Shown: one piece after another, positions 40,029 to 51,118 of the stretch
Layout of the letters: every line of letters begins with the position of its first letter
How positions within the stretch are numbered: the first letter of the stretch is position 1
Notes under the pieces: generated by a model
What the model saw: the letters and a program-made list of their open reading frames with translations, nothing else
What the model was told of the DNA's origin: nothing
Database searches by the model: none
Translations under genes and position numbers: made by a program
Source of the DNA: Mesorhizobium sp.
Lineage (GTDB): Bacteria > Pseudomonadota > Alphaproteobacteria > Rhizobiales > Rhizobiaceae
DNA: 64,000 bases
Assembly (NCBI GenBank): GCA_004017535.1
Contig: SAJS01000016.1
Span: forward strand, 1 to 64,000
Direction of reading: 5' to 3'

Positions 40029-40856
40029 TCAGTTGGCAGCGGCCTTCGGCTTGGACGAGCCTATCATCTTCCAGTTCTTGTAGAAGACGGAATTGATGCG
40101 CTCCACGCTGACCGAGACGAGGGAGAGAAGGCCCGCGATCAGTTTTGGGAACGGAGACGGCCTGATGATGTCGACGAAGACGCAGTAGCGGCGGCCGTCA
40201 TATTCGTTGACCGAGCGGTGGAACAGCGTGTCGTCGAAGATAAACAAAGGATTGTCGTACCAGTAGTTCTTCCTGCTGCCGCACTGGACGAAGATCTCCG
40301 CCTGCACCGGGATCAGATTGTAGAGGATGCGCAGGCTGAGGCGGAGCGGACCGAAATGCCAGGACGTGGATTCGCGCTTGCTGAAAACGGATACGGCTAT
40401 CGTCTTGATGTATTTGTAATCCTTGTTGAATTCGGGAACGTTGTCGATCTTGTGCTTGCCGTACCACTGATAGACATACATGCCGCGCCGGCCGGCGCCG
40501 AAATTGGCGTCGATGTCGGCGATGATCTCGTCCTTGCGGGCCTTGAAGACGCCCAGGACCTCGTTGATTTCGCGCTGATAGTCTTCAGGGAATTGTTCAG
40601 GCTTCCAGACGCCGGGATTGCGATAGCAGAGAAGGTCGACAATCAGGTTGAACGGCGACAGCAGCCAGGTGAACAGGCCGTTGCCGAGGAAGTAGCGCTC
40701 GAACAGGTTTCGGTTCTTCTGATCGTTGCGCATGACGTCGATCAGGCCGCAGACGACCCATATCGTAGTCAGAATCGGGATGAAGTAGAAGGCGAGCGCG
40801 AGAACCACGACCGCGATGGCGGCCTTGCGGAGCGACTTGACGGTTTTCTTTTTCAT
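40029..40856 (-). CDS. Aspartyl/asparaginyl beta-hydroxylase-domain membrane protein (LpxO-like)
   Basis: 275 aa. One or two N-terminal membrane helices (AAIAVVVLALAFYFIPILTTIWVVCGLI), then a hydroxylase domain. The Fe(II)/2-oxoglutarate residues can be traced: SWHFGPLRLSLRILYNLIP (first His) and FDDTLFHRSVNEYDGRRYCVFVDIIRP (second His, and Arg for 2-oxoglutarate). LpxO of this superfamily 2-hydroxylates lipid A fatty acids; that role here is an inference from layout. Start ATG 40856; the frame upstream to 41222 overlaps rarA. Confidence 0.8.
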   Translation of the reverse strand: MKKKTVKSLRKAAIAVVVLALAFYFIPILTTIWVVCGLIDVMRNDQKNRNLFERYFLGNGLFTWLLSPFNLIVDLLCYRNPGVWKPEQFPEDYQREINEVLGVFKARKDEIIADIDANFGAGRRGMYVYQWYGKHKIDNVPEFNKDYKYIKTIAVSVFSKRESTSWHFGPLRLSLRILYNLIPVQAEIFVQCGSRKNYWYDNPLFIFDDTLFHRSVNEYDGRRYCVFVDIIRPSPFPKLIAGLLSLVSVSVERINSVFYKNWKMIGSSKPKAAAN

Positions 40857-41070
40857 TGCTTTTCGCGCGGGAGGCGCGATCCTGTTCCATGGGACAAAAT
40901 CACGGCGACCCCCGTCAGCCGTGCGTCTTGATAGGATTTTTTGTTTCCCGGCACAATGCCGTCGCGCGGACCCGTCAGCCGGCCAACATAAATATTTGGA
41001 GTTACAACTCCACTTGCCCTCAACGCTCAGCCGACAGGCTCTGAGCGAGCCGACCGCCGGGCGGCGCAAC

Positions 41071-42381
41071 TCAGCCGTTCCGTTCGCTGCGCAGCTTCGC
41101 CCAGTATTCCAGCCGCTTGCGGATGTCGCGCTCGAAGCCGCGTTCCGGCGGGTCGTAGAAAGTGTGCCGGCCCATCTTCTCCGGGAAATAGTCCTGGCCC
41201 GAAAAGGCGTCCGGCTCGTCATGGTCGTAGCGATAGCCGGCGCCGTAATCCTCCTGCTTCATCAGCTTGGTCGGCGCGTTGAGAATGTGCTTGGGCGGCA
41301 GCAGCGAGCCGAACTCCTTGGCGGCCGCAGTCGCAGCCTTGAAGGCGGTATAGACGGCATTCGATTTCGGCGCGGTGGCGAGATAGACGGTGGCCTGCGC
41401 GAAGGCGAGCTCGCCCTCGGGCGAGCCTAGATAGTCATAGGCGTCCTTGGCCGCGTTGGCGACGACAAGCGCCTGGGGATCGGCGAGCCCGATATCCTCC
41501 ACCGCCATGCGCACCAGCCGGCGGCCGAGATAGAGCGGATCCTCGCCGGCATCGAACATTCGGGCGAGGTAATAAAGGGCGGCATCCGGATCGGAGCCCC
41601 GTACCGATTTATGCAGCGCCGAGATCAGGTTGTAATGACCGTCCTGGCCCTTGTCGTAGATCGGCGCGCGGCGCTGGATGACGCGCTGCAGGCCCTCCGG
41701 GCCGAACACTTCGCCTTTCTTGGCGGCGCGCCAGACTTCCTCGGCCAGCGTCAGCGAGGCGCGGCCGTCGCCGTCCGCCATGCGGATCAGCATCGCGCGC
41801 GCCTCGTCGTCAAGCGGCAGCGCCCTGCCCTCGGTTTCTTCCGCCCGCGCCAGAAGCTGGGCGATGCTTTCCTCGCCCAGCGAACGGAACACAAGCACGC
41901 GCGCTCGCGACAGAAGCGCCGCATTCAGCTCGAAGGACGGGTTCTCAGTCGTGGCGCCAACCAGCACCACGGTGCCGTCTTCCATCACCGGAAGGAAGCC
42001 GTCCTGCTGGGCGCGGTTGAAACGATGGATCTCGTCGACGAAGAGCAGCGTCTGGCGGCCGTTGGCGCGCCTGAGTTTCGCCGCCTCGAACACTTTCTTG
42101 AGGTCCGCGACGCCGGAAAACACCGCCGAGATCTGCTCGAAGGCGAGATTGGTCTCGCCGGCCAGCAGCCGGGCAACCGTCGTCTTGCCGGTGCCGGGCG
42201 GACCCCAGAAGATCATGGAGCCCAGCGAACCGGAATCGATCAGCCTGGTCAGCGCGCCGTCGGGGCCGGTCAGATGCTCCTGGCCGACGACCTCGCCGAG
42301 GTTTTTTGGGCGCAGCCGGTCGGCCAGCGGCCGCCCAGGCGGCGCTTTCTCCGGCTCATCGGAACTGAACAGATCGGCCAT
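41071..42381 (-). CDS. rarA: Replication-associated recombination protein RarA
   Basis: 436 aa. AAA+ ATPase of the clamp-loader clade that acts at stalled forks and gaps. Walker A FWGPPGTGKTTVARLLAG, Walker B LLFVDEIHRFN, sensor 1 VLVGATTENPSFELN; the C-terminal MgsA domain has YYLARMFDAGEDPLYLGRRLVRMAVEDIGLADP. The start at 42381 (MADLFSSDEP) fits; 20 residues to 42441 would run into a repeat. Confidence 0.96.
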   Translation of the reverse strand: MADLFSSDEPEKAPPGRPLADRLRPKNLGEVVGQEHLTGPDGALTRLIDSGSLGSMIFWGPPGTGKTTVARLLAGETNLAFEQISAVFSGVADLKKVFEAAKLRRANGRQTLLFVDEIHRFNRAQQDGFLPVMEDGTVVLVGATTENPSFELNAALLSRARVLVFRSLGEESIAQLLARAEETEGRALPLDDEARAMLIRMADGDGRASLTLAEEVWRAAKKGEVFGPEGLQRVIQRRAPIYDKGQDGHYNLISALHKSVRGSDPDAALYYLARMFDAGEDPLYLGRRLVRMAVEDIGLADPQALVVANAAKDAYDYLGSPEGELAFAQATVYLATAPKSNAVYTAFKAATAAAKEFGSLLPPKHILNAPTKLMKQEDYGAGYRYDHDEPDAFSGQDYFPEKMGRHTFYDPPERGFERDIRKRLEYWAKLRSERNG

Positions 42382-42416
42382 GCAAGTCTTTTGGTTGAAA
42401 CGCGATCCAGCTCTCT

Positions 42417-42489
42417 TGAGAGCATGATGTTGTCCGAACACCGGTTCTCGCTTTTTGCCAAGCGGAGCTTCGGTTCGGGATCATGCCTT
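42417..42489. repeat. Palindromic intergenic repeat upstream of rarA
   Basis: GAGCATGATGTTGTCCGAA, CACCGGTTCTCGCTTTTTGC, CAAGCGGAGCTTCGG, TTCGGGATCATGC. The ends are inverted (GCATGAT/ATCATGC), with inner dyads CCGAA...TTCGG. A longer, diverged member of the family seen at 16022 and 49503. Confidence 0.65.
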
Positions 42490-42505
42490 AAATGGGCAGA
42501 CCGCC

Positions 42506-43999
42506 TCAATAACGCAACACCTGGCGCAGTATCTGCCCGCCGCGCTCGACGGTAAAGCGCCACCAGCGCGTATCCTGCTGGGCGACCTGTGCCAGCGTCG
42601 CCGCGGTGTCGATACTGGTGCCGTTCACCTCGCGCACGATATCGCCGGGCTGGAAGCCGAAATCGGCGGCCGGCGAATCGCGGCTGATATCGATGACGGT
42701 GACGCCCTTGAGGTCGGTGCGAAGGCCAAGCCGCTGGGCAAGCCTGGGCGACAGCTCGGCGACCTTGGCGCCGGCGAAGGGACTGCGGCCGCGCAAGGTG
42801 ACCTCGCTGGGCTTGGCGCCTTCCGGCGCGCGCTCCAGCGGGATTTCCAGCGTCGCCTGCTGGCCCTTGCTCAGCACGACGAAGGTCGCCTTGGTGCCGA
42901 TCGACAGCGTCGCCATGCGGTAGTCGAGAGCCTCGATGCTTTCGACCGGCGTGTTGTTGAGCGACAGGATGACGTCGCCCGGCTTCAGGCCGGCCTTGCC
43001 GGCGGGGCCGGAGCCCTCGACCGATGAAACCAGTGCGCCGGTGGGCTTCTCCATGCCGAGCGATTCGGCGATCTGCGGCGTCACCAGTTCGAATTCCGCG
43101 CCGATATAGGGCCGCTCGAAGAAGTCGAGCCCGGCCTTGGCGGCGTCGGCAAAGGCGCGCACCATGTTCGAGGGAATGGCGAAGCCGATGCCGATCGAGC
43201 CGCCGCTGCGGCTGTAGATCGCGGTGTTGATGCCGACCAGCTGGCCGCCCATGTTGATCAGCGCGCCGCCCGAATTGCCCGGATTGATGGCCGCGTCGGT
43301 CTGGATGAAATAGCCCGAATCCGAGACGCCGATATGGCTGCGGGCGAGAGCGGAGACAATGCCGCTGGTGGTGGTCTGGCCGACGCCGAACGGGTTGCCG
43401 ATGGCGAGCACCAGGTCGCCGACCTCGAGCGCGTCGGAATCGCCGATGGCGATCACCGGGAATGGCTTGTCGGCCGAGATCTTGAGCACGGCGAGATCGA
43501 GCGTCTCATCCTTGAGCATGACCTTGGAGGTGAACTCGCGGCCGTCCGCGGTCGCGACCTTCACCTCGTCGGCGTCCTTGATGACGTGGAAATTGGTGAC
43601 GATGACGCCGCTCGGATCGACCAGCACGCCGGAGCCCAGCGAGGACTGCGCGCGCGGCTGGGCGCGGCCGAAGAACTCCTCGAAGAAAGGATCGCCCTCG
43701 AAGGGCGAGGTCACCTTGGCGGTCTGCGAGGCATAGACGTTGACGACGGCCGGCGCCGTCTGCTTGACCAGCGGCGCGAAGGAGAGCTGCACCTCCTCGC
43801 GGCCGAACGGCACCCGCTTGTCGGGGCCGGACGTGCCATTCTCGCCTTCTACGCCATGCAGCAGATCCGTCAGCACGTCGGAGAGCCCCGGATCGGCCGG
43901 CTTGGCGGCATCCTCGGCTAAAGCCTGTCTTTCGGCCGGTGCCGCGGCGAAAACGGCCAGCGCGCAAACCGCGACAAGAAACAGTCGTTTGAGGTGCAT
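42506..43999 (-). CDS. Do-family periplasmic serine protease (DegP/DegQ type)
   Basis: 497 aa. Signal peptide (KRLFLVAVCALAVFAAAPAERQALA), trypsin-like domain with His in VIVTNFHVI, Asp in LDLAVLKI and Ser in NPGNSGGALIN, then two PDZ domains (about 285-380 and 395-490). Degrades or refolds damaged envelope proteins. The PDZ segment GPAGKAGLKPGDVILSLN is clear. Its place next to rplQ and rarA resembles other rhizobia. Confidence 0.96.
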   Translation of the reverse strand: MHLKRLFLVAVCALAVFAAAPAERQALAEDAAKPADPGLSDVLTDLLHGVEGENGTSGPDKRVPFGREEVQLSFAPLVKQTAPAVVNVYASQTAKVTSPFEGDPFFEEFFGRAQPRAQSSLGSGVLVDPSGVIVTNFHVIKDADEVKVATADGREFTSKVMLKDETLDLAVLKISADKPFPVIAIGDSDALEVGDLVLAIGNPFGVGQTTTSGIVSALARSHIGVSDSGYFIQTDAAINPGNSGGALINMGGQLVGINTAIYSRSGGSIGIGFAIPSNMVRAFADAAKAGLDFFERPYIGAEFELVTPQIAESLGMEKPTGALVSSVEGSGPAGKAGLKPGDVILSLNNTPVESIEALDYRMATLSIGTKATFVVLSKGQQATLEIPLERAPEGAKPSEVTLRGRSPFAGAKVAELSPRLAQRLGLRTDLKGVTVIDISRDSPAADFGFQPGDIVREVNGTSIDTAATLAQVAQQDTRWWRFTVERGGQILRQVLRY

Positions 44000-44132
44000 T
44001 CCGAATCCTCCAGATCGGGCGCCATTGTCCCGACGATTGTGCAGAATGAAAGGCTAATGCGATGACATCGACTTATTTTCAGCCAGTAACCGGCTATAGC
44101 TACGTCCGCAATCGGCTACTGGTGTCCGTTTC

Positions 44133-44759
44133 ATGAAAAAGCAGCTTGCTTCCTTCCGCGATTTCCTGGCGACCGGAACCTTGGGGCCGCTCTCCCCACA
44201 AATGAGCTTGATTGATGTTGCTAAGTTGCTCGGTTCGCCCGATGGCTGGAATACGAACGAGGATGCCCCCGTTCCGCTCTATTGGTTTTTCGGCAAGCTG
44301 GAGATTTCGTTCGCAGATGCTGCCCCCTATCGGATCAACTGGTTTCAGATCGAACAAGCGAAGCAACTCAAAGGCAAATTCGAGCCTGTGACGGGACGGC
44401 TAAAACTGTCGCTGGGCAAATTCAGCGGAAAGACAAAACCCTCGGCATTTCTTTCCGCAGGACTCTGGGATCTCAAACGGACAAAGGTCCACTACGCCGC
44501 ACTGAGCGACAGCATCCTGCTGAACATTTGCGCCGGCTGCATCAAGGTGCACTTTCAGGTCGACACGTCATTCGTAGCTGATGGTGACGTGGTCAGGCAT
44601 TTGGAAGGAGCAAAGCTGGGTCGGCTTTTGCGGGATATCGATCCTCGGACGAAGGTCGACAGCATTTACTCTTATCCGCAACCTGCCACCGAGGAGGTGC
44701 CAGGGGTCTTCAACTGGCGTGCACTGACTGGCAACGACTATTTGGATATTCTGGGATAG
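44133..44759 (+). CDS. Orphan protein of unknown function (208 aa)
   Basis: No signal peptide or membrane helix. The middle reads LLGSPDGWNTNEDAPVPLYWFFGKLEISFADAAPY; short proteins with LGxPxxW...YxYGxLEFxF stretches occur widely but without known function. The C-terminal half (DIDPRTKVDSIYSYPQPATEEVPGVFNW) is unfamiliar. Codon choice is less GC-biased than in its neighbours. The gene lies alone on the plus strand between rplQ and the protease gene, both minus, so it looks inserted. No good ribosome site is seen before ATG 44133. Confidence 0.65.
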   Translation: MKKQLASFRDFLATGTLGPLSPQMSLIDVAKLLGSPDGWNTNEDAPVPLYWFFGKLEISFADAAPYRINWFQIEQAKQLKGKFEPVTGRLKLSLGKFSGKTKPSAFLSAGLWDLKRTKVHYAALSDSILLNICAGCIKVHFQVDTSFVADGDVVRHLEGAKLGRLLRDIDPRTKVDSIYSYPQPATEEVPGVFNWRALTGNDYLDILG

Positions 44760-44776
44760 CGCCAGATACAAGAACG

Positions 44777-44800
44777 CAAAAGGGGCCCGAAGGCCCCTTG
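44777..44800. terminator. Terminator at the end of the ribosomal superoperon
   Basis: AAGGGGCC CGAA GGCCCCTT; on the minus strand it is followed by TTGCG after the stem, 25 bp past the rplQ stop. It may also serve the plus-strand orphan gene. Confidence 0.75.
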
Positions 44801-44824
44801 AAGTCATTGAGGAAAACGTAGGCC

Positions 44825-45256
44825 TCAGGCGGCCGCGGCTTCCTCATTGGCGCCCTCTGCCTCGAGGCGAGCGCGGTCGGCGGCGCCCTTGGCCGAGGTG
44901 TCGCGGTCGACGAATTCGATGACCGCCATGGCGGCGTTGTCGCCCTTGCGGAAGCCCGCCTTCATGATGCGCAGATAGCCGCCGTTGCGGGTGGCGTAGC
45001 GCGGGGCGAGAGTCTCGAACAGGCGCTTGACGACGCCTTCATTGCCGATCTGGGCGATGACCTGGCGACGGGCGTGCAGGTCGCCGCGCTTGCCGAGCGT
45101 CACCAGCTTCTCGACGATCGGACGCAGATCCTTCGCCTTCGGCAGGGTGGTGACGATCTGCTCGTGCTCGATCAGAGACACGGCGAGGTTGGCGAACATC
45201 GACTTGCGATGGCTGATGCTGCGGGCGAAACGACGGCCTTTGAAACCGTGGCGCAT
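44825..45256 (-). CDS. rplQ: 50S ribosomal protein L17
   Basis: 143 aa. [34 protein letters not shown] is the L17 start. The tail beyond residue 120 ([21 protein letters not shown]) is an acidic/Ala extension, common in alphaproteobacteria. Last gene of the superoperon, 104 bp after rpoA. Confidence 0.98.
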   Translation of the reverse strand: MRHGFKGRRFARSISHRKSMFANLAVSLIEHEQIVTTLPKAKDLRPIVEKLVTLGKRGDLHARRQVIAQIGNEGVVKRLFETLAPRYATRNGGYLRIMKAGFRKGDNAAMAVIEFVDRDTSAKGAADRARLEAEGANEEAAAA

Positions 45257-45360
45257 GGCTCTTTTCCTTTTTCAGTTGTTCAAGAGGCCACGGCCTCTGA
45301 TGGTTTTCCGCATGACCGTCGGATCGAGCGGCTCGCGCCGCCGATCCTTGGAATTCATGC

Positions 45361-46371
45361 TCAATATTGGTCTTCGTAACGTTTTGCGAGGTCTTCGATG
45401 TTTTCCGGCGGCCAGTCCGGCACTTCCATGCCGAGATGCAGGCCCATGGCCGCCAGCACTTCCTTGATCTCGTTCAGCGACTTGCGGCCGAAGTTCGGGG
45501 TGCGCAGCATCTCGGCTTCGGTTTTCTGGATCAGGTCGCCGATATAGACGATGTTGTCGTTCTTCAGGCAGTTGGCCGAACGCACCGAAAGTTCGAGCTC
45601 GTCGACCTTCTTGAGCAGCGCCGGGTTGAAGGCGAGCTCGGTGACGGCTTCGGTCGCGACTTCCTTCTGCGGCTCGTCGAAGTTGACGAACAGCGCGAGC
45701 TGGTCCTGCAGGATGCGGGCGGCGAAAGCGACCGCGTCCTCGCCTGAGATCGAGCCGTTGGTCTCGATAGTCATGGTCAGCTTGTCATAGTCGAGCACCT
45801 GGCCCTCGCGGGTGTTCTCGACCTTGTAGGAGACCTTCTTGACCGGCGAGTAGAGCGAGTCGACCGGGATCAGGCCGATCGGCGCGTCCTCGGCGCGGTT
45901 GCGCTCGGCCGGCACATAGCCCTTGCCGGTGTCGACGGTGAACTCCATGCGGATCTCAGCGCCCTCGTCCAGCGTGCAGATGACGTGGTCGGGGTTGAGG
46001 ATCTCGACGTCGCCGACCGTCTGGATGTCGCCGGCGAGCACCGCGCCCGGGCCCTGCTTGCGCACGACCATGCGCTTGGGACCATCGCCTTCCATGCGGA
46101 TGGCGATTTCCTTGATGTTGAGCACGATGTCGGTCACGTCCTCGCGCACGCCGGCGATGGACGAGAATTCATGCAGCACGCCGTCGATCTGCACGGCGGT
46201 GACAGCCGCGCCGCGCAGCGAAGACAGAAGCACGCGCCGCAGCGCGTTGCCCAGCGTCAGGCCAAAGCCGCGTTCGAGCGGCTCGGCCACCAGCGTGGTC
46301 AGCGTCTTCTTCTTCGACGAGAACTCGATCTTGTTCGGCTTGATCAGTTCCTGCCAGTTTTTCTGGATCAT
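45361..46371 (-). CDS. rpoA: RNA polymerase alpha subunit
   Basis: 336 aa. The N-terminal domain ([36 protein letters not shown]) assembles the polymerase; the C-terminal domain ([51 protein letters not shown]) binds UP elements and activators. Start at 46371 ([17 protein letters not shown]) is the family start; 17 extra residues upstream are not coding. Confidence 0.98.
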   Translation of the reverse strand: MIQKNWQELIKPNKIEFSSKKKTLTTLVAEPLERGFGLTLGNALRRVLLSSLRGAAVTAVQIDGVLHEFSSIAGVREDVTDIVLNIKEIAIRMEGDGPKRMVVRKQGPGAVLAGDIQTVGDVEILNPDHVICTLDEGAEIRMEFTVDTGKGYVPAERNRAEDAPIGLIPVDSLYSPVKKVSYKVENTREGQVLDYDKLTMTIETNGSISGEDAVAFAARILQDQLALFVNFDEPQKEVATEAVTELAFNPALLKKVDELELSVRSANCLKNDNIVYIGDLIQKTEAEMLRTPNFGRKSLNEIKEVLAAMGLHLGMEVPDWPPENIEDLAKRYEDQY

Positions 46372-46468
46372 AAATGTCTTCCTTCCTTTGCCCCGCCACC
46401 ATCCAATCGTGGCGGGCGACACGGAAAACCGCGGAGGAACGCCGTGGCGTTCGCGCGGCGCTTAAAAA

Positions 46469-46858
46469 TCAGACGCGGCGCTTCTTGCGCGGACGGCAAC
46501 CATTGTGCGGGATCGGCGTCACGTCGCGGATCGAGGTGATGGTGAAGCCGGCAGCCTGCAGCGCGCGAAGGGCCGATTCACGGCCGGAGCCGGGTCCGCA
46601 GACCTCGACCTCGAGCATGCGCATGCCGTGTTCCTGGGCCTTCTTGGCGACGTCCTCGGCAGCCATCTGGGCGGCGAACGGGGTCGACTTGCGCGAACCC
46701 TTGAACCCTTGCGCACCGGCCGACGACCAGGCAATCGAATTGCCCTGTGCGTCGGTGATGGTGATCATGGTGTTGTTGAAGGTCGAATTGACGTGTGCAA
46801 CGCCCGACGAGATGTTCTTGCGTTCGCGACGGCGAACACGAGCGGCTTCCTTGGCCAT
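46469..46858 (-). CDS. rpsK: 30S ribosomal protein S11
   Basis: 129 aa. [30 protein letters not shown] and the C-terminal [18 protein letters not shown] are diagnostic. Binds the platform of the 30S subunit near the Shine-Dalgarno helix. Separated from rpsM by a 125-bp spacer holding an inverted repeat. Confidence 0.98.
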   Translation of the reverse strand: MAKEAARVRRRERKNISSGVAHVNSTFNNTMITITDAQGNSIAWSSAGAQGFKGSRKSTPFAAQMAAEDVAKKAQEHGMRMLEVEVCGPGSGRESALRALQAAGFTITSIRDVTPIPHNGCRPRKKRRV

Positions 46859-46911
46859 GGTAGTCCTTTCAGTTGATCTCTACACCGCCGTAATGCCAGC
46901 GGCTCCACCTT

Positions 46912-46982
46912 AGGGAGCGAGTAGGGAGTTAGTGAGTAGCGAATAGAACCCTACTCGCTAATGACTACTCGCTATTCGCTCA
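46912..46982. repeat. Imperfect inverted repeat of GAGTAGCGAATAG words in the rpsM-rpsK spacer
   Basis: GAGCGAGTAGGGAGTTAGT, GAGTAGCGAATAG on the left arm face CTACTCGCTAATGACTACT, CGCTATTCGCTC on the right arm. Units of CTATTCGCTACTCG type repeat in tandem. It can fold to a long hairpin in the mRNA between rpsM and rpsK. Confidence 0.75.
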
Positions 46983-46983
46983 A

Positions 46984-47352
46984 TTACTTCTTCTTGCCGG
47001 CGATCGCCTTGGCCGGGCCCTTGCGGGTGCGCGCATTGGTGTGCGTGCGCTGGCCGCGGACCGGCAACGAACGGCGGTGACGCAGGCCGCGATAGCAGCC
47101 GAGGTCCATGAGCCGCTTGATGTTCATCGAGACTTCGCGGCGCAGGTCGCCTTCGACCTGATAGTCGCGGTCGATCGTCTCGCGGATCTGCAGCACTTCC
47201 GCGTCGGTCAGCTGGTTGACACGGCGGTCCGCCGGGATGCCGACCTTGTCGACGATCTCCTGGGCAAACTTCTTGCCGATGCCGTGAATGTACTGAAGCG
47301 CAATGACGACGCGCTTGTTGGTCGGAATGTTGACGCCGGCTATACGAGCCAT
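46984..47352 (-). CDS. rpsM: 30S ribosomal protein S13
   Basis: 122 aa. [26 protein letters not shown] and [35 protein letters not shown] are the S13 ends; the C-terminal tail reaches the P-site tRNA. Start 47352 was chosen over 47370 on family grounds, with GAGAAAGAG upstream. The 206-bp leader after adk holds a 10-bp inverted repeat. Confidence 0.98.
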   Translation of the reverse strand: MARIAGVNIPTNKRVVIALQYIHGIGKKFAQEIVDKVGIPADRRVNQLTDAEVLQIRETIDRDYQVEGDLRREVSMNIKRLMDLGCYRGLRHRRSLPVRGQRTHTNARTRKGPAKAIAGKKK

Positions 47353-47421
47353 GTTCTTCTCTTTCTCCATGTAGGCCGGACGAGCCGGCGTTCAAGTTAT
47401 CCCGCGTCCGGTGGAGGCCGG

Positions 47422-47469
47422 CCCTTGCGGGAGTTTCCTGGTTCAAAGCGGATGCCTTGCCCGCAAGGG
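47422..47469. repeat. 10-bp perfect inverted repeat in the rpsM leader
   Basis: CCCTTGCGGG at 47422-47431 and CCCGCAAGGG at 47460-47469, 28 bp apart. On the mRNA it would form a stem-loop upstream of the rpsM ribosome site. It may be a processing or control element. Confidence 0.55.
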
Positions 47470-47558
47470 CAAGCAAAGTCCATGCCTGATAGGAAGACGG
47501 GCCGCCATACCCCAACGGCCAGTTCCCGTCAAGCGCAATCTTCAATTGTCGGCGCGAG

Positions 47559-48145
47559 CTATTTCGCCGCGGCCGCGAGCACCTTGCCGATCTCGTCGGT
47601 CACGGCATCGATACTGGCCATGCCATCGACCGTCTTGAGCTTGCCTTTGGCGTAGTAGTAGCCGGTCAGCGGCGCCGTCTTCTTGTAATATTCGCGAAGG
47701 CGTTCCTCGAACACCGCCGGGTTGTCGTCCTTGCGCACCGGCTGGCCGGCGGCCTTGGCATCCTCGGCGCGCTTGACGATTCGGCCGACCAGCGCCTTGT
47801 CGTCAACGACAAGCTCGATGACGGTGTCGAGCGCGATGCCGCGCTCGGCAAGCATGGCCTCGACCGCATCGGCCTGGACCAGCGTGCGCGGATAGCCGTC
47901 GAGGATGAAACCCCTGGCGCAGTCCGGCTGATCGATGCGCTCGGCGACGATGGCGTTGACGATCGCGTCAGAGACCAGTTCGCCGGCATCCATCACCGCC
48001 TTGGCGCGCTTGCCGACCTCGGTTCCGGCCTGGACGGCGGCACGCAGCATGTCCCCCGTCGAGAGCTGTGGGATGCCGTGTTGTTCTACCAGTCTTTGTG
48101 CTTGCGTCCCCTTGCCCGCCCCTGGCGGCCCAAGCAATATCAACC

Positions 48146-48149
<4 letters not shown>
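47559..48149 (-). CDS. adk: Adenylate kinase
   Basis: 196 aa. [20 protein letters not shown] is the P-loop; [10 protein letters not shown] and the Arg-containing [11 protein letters not shown] follow. The LID is the short type without zinc cysteines, as usual in proteobacteria of this class. Keeps ATP, ADP and AMP in balance. Its ATG overlaps the secY stop. Confidence 0.98.
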
Positions 48150-49486
<1,337 letters not shown>

Positions 49487-49502
49487 GCCTGATTCTCCGC
49501 TA

Positions 49503-49556
49503 GAGCATGATGCCGAAAAGTGTGGAGCGGTTTTCGGACAACATCCTGCTCTACTT
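49503..49556. repeat. Palindromic intergenic repeat (CATGATG/CGAAAAGT family) in the rplO-secY spacer
   Basis: AGAGCATGATGCCGAAAAG, TGTGGAGCGGTTTTCGGAC, AACATCCTGCTCT. Nearly the same as the copy at 16022; ends are inverted and the core folds as CCGAAAA/TTTTCGG. It lies 16 bp before the secY start. Confidence 0.82.
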
Positions 49557-49647
49557 CATTGATTTCCGTGTCACGCTCGACGCCCCCAGCTCAGGCGGCG
49601 CGTGTCACCGAAGCTCACGAGATAAGCTCCGGACCTTAAACATGCAA

Positions 49648-49669
49648 GCGGCCGCGTTGACGCGGCCGC
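49648..49669. repeat. Strong 9-bp GC hairpin in the rplO-secY spacer
   Basis: GCGGCCGCG TTGA CGCGGCCGC, a perfect 9-bp stem with a four-base loop and no T run on either side, so it is not a classic terminator. It could protect mRNA ends or attenuate read-through into secY-adk. Confidence 0.6.
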
Positions 49670-49743
49670 CCAATTCATCTGGTCAAAGCGCGGTTCGAGG
49701 GAAAATGCGAAGTCATCCCGGTCGGCCGCGCTTCAAATCGCCG

Positions 49744-50217
49744 TTACTCGGCGGCGGCCGCTTCCGGCAGCTTCACCGAACCGCCGGCCTTCTCGATCTT
49801 CTCGATCGCGGCCTTGGAAGCGCCGGCGACGTCGAAGGAGAGCTTGGCCTTGAGCTGGCCGTCGGACAGCACGCGCACGCCGTCCTTGGCGCGGCGGATG
49901 ACGCCGGCGGCAACCAGGGCCTCGGCCGTCACGGCCGCCTTGGCGTCGAGCTTCTTGGCGTCGACAGCCGCCTGGATCTTGGCCAGCGACACGACCGCGA
50001 AGCTCTTGCCGAACAGGTTGTTGAAGCCGCGCTTCGGCAGGCGCCGATAGAGCGGCATCTGGCCGCCCTCGAAGCCGTTGATGGCAACGCCCGAACGGGC
50101 CTTCTGGCCCTTGACGCCGCGGCCGGCGGTCTTGCCCGAGCCGGAGCCGATGCCGCGACCGAGGCGCTTCCTGGAATGCGTGGCGCCGTCCTTGTCACGC
50201 AGATCGTTGAGTTTCAT
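49744..50217 (-). CDS. rplO: 50S ribosomal protein L15
   Basis: 157 aa. [43 protein letters not shown] is the L15 start; [15 protein letters not shown] follows. There is a double ATG (50220, 50217) after AGGAGAAG; either may be used. The upstream open frame to 50283 overlaps rpmD and is not real. Confidence 0.97.
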   Translation of the reverse strand: MKLNDLRDKDGATHSRKRLGRGIGSGSGKTAGRGVKGQKARSGVAINGFEGGQMPLYRRLPKRGFNNLFGKSFAVVSLAKIQAAVDAKKLDAKAAVTAEALVAAGVIRRAKDGVRVLSDGQLKAKLSFDVAGASKAAIEKIEKAGGSVKLPEAAAAE

Positions 50218-50239
50218 CATTCTTCTCCTGCGCTTCCGT

Positions 50240-50437
50240 TCACGCCTCGTCCACGACGCGGACGAGGTGCTGGACGGCGGCAATCATGCCGCGCACGGAA
50301 GGGGTGTCCTCCAGCGTGCGCCGCTTGTGCATCTTGTTCAGGCCGAGGCCAACCAGCGTCGCGCGCTGCTCCTTCGGCCGGCGGATCGGCGAGCCGATCT
50401 GCTCGACGGTGATGGTCTTGGTAGCTTTCTTGGCCAT
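50240..50437 (-). CDS. rpmD: 50S ribosomal protein L30
   Basis: 65 aa. [47 protein letters not shown] is diagnostic. Lies 25 bp after rpsE. Confidence 0.97.
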   Translation of the reverse strand: MAKKATKTITVEQIGSPIRRPKEQRATLVGLGLNKMHKRRTLEDTPSVRGMIAAVQHLVRVVDEA

Positions 50438-50462
50438 GGTCGAAATCCCTGGTCAGCGTCGA

Positions 50463-51032
50463 CTATTCTTCAGCCGCAACGGCGGTGCCGCGGCGGGCCT
50501 GAAGAGTCGAGTACTTGATGCCGCGCGCGGCAGCCACATCCTTCGGATGCATCTGGCTCTTCAGCGCGTCGAAGGTGGCGCGAACCATGTTGTAGGGGTT
50601 CGACGAACCCATCGACTTGGCGACCACGTCATGCATGCCGAGCGTCTCGAAGACGGCGCGCATCGGACCGCCGGCGATGATGCCGGTACCTTGCTTGGCG
50701 GCGCGAAGCAGGACGCGTCCGGCGCCCCAGCGGCCCTCGACGTCGTGATGCAGCGTGCGGCCCGAACGCAGCGGCACGAAGATCATGTCGCGCTTGGCCG
50801 ATTCGGTCGCCTTGCGGATGGCTTCCGGCACTTCGCGCGCCTTGCCGTGGCCGAAGCCGACGCGGCCCTTCTGGTCGCCGACGACGACGAGAGCGGCAAA
50901 ACCGAAACGACGGCCACCCTTCACCACTTTTGCGACGCGGTTGATGTGGACGAGCTTGTCCACCATGCCGTCGTCACGCTCTTCGCGTTCACGCTCGCGG
51001 CCGCGGCCGCCTTCTCTACGTTCCTGTGCCAT
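50463..51032 (-). CDS. rpsE: 30S ribosomal protein S5
   Basis: 189 aa. An Arg/Glu-rich N-terminal extension ([18 protein letters not shown]) is followed by the S5 domain [29 protein letters not shown]. The spectinomycin-site loop around KVVKGGRRF looks wild type. Needed for decoding accuracy. Confidence 0.98.
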   Translation of the reverse strand: MAQERREGGRGREREREERDDGMVDKLVHINRVAKVVKGGRRFGFAALVVVGDQKGRVGFGHGKAREVPEAIRKATESAKRDMIFVPLRSGRTLHHDVEGRWGAGRVLLRAAKQGTGIIAGGPMRAVFETLGMHDVVAKSMGSSNPYNMVRATFDALKSQMHPKDVAAARGIKYSTLQARRGTAVAAEE

Positions 51033-51118
51033 ATCCTAGTCCTTGTTCTTTTCCGGAAGCACGGGTTGCTGTTTGCCGATGCCGCTTTGAGTCATCAGCG
51101 GCGAACTTTTTCCTTTGC

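Noticed and set aside
40857-41222. Longer N-terminus for the LpxO-like protein
   Set aside because: It overlaps the rarA 3' end and adds residues without family similarity; ATG 40856 starts just before the membrane helix.
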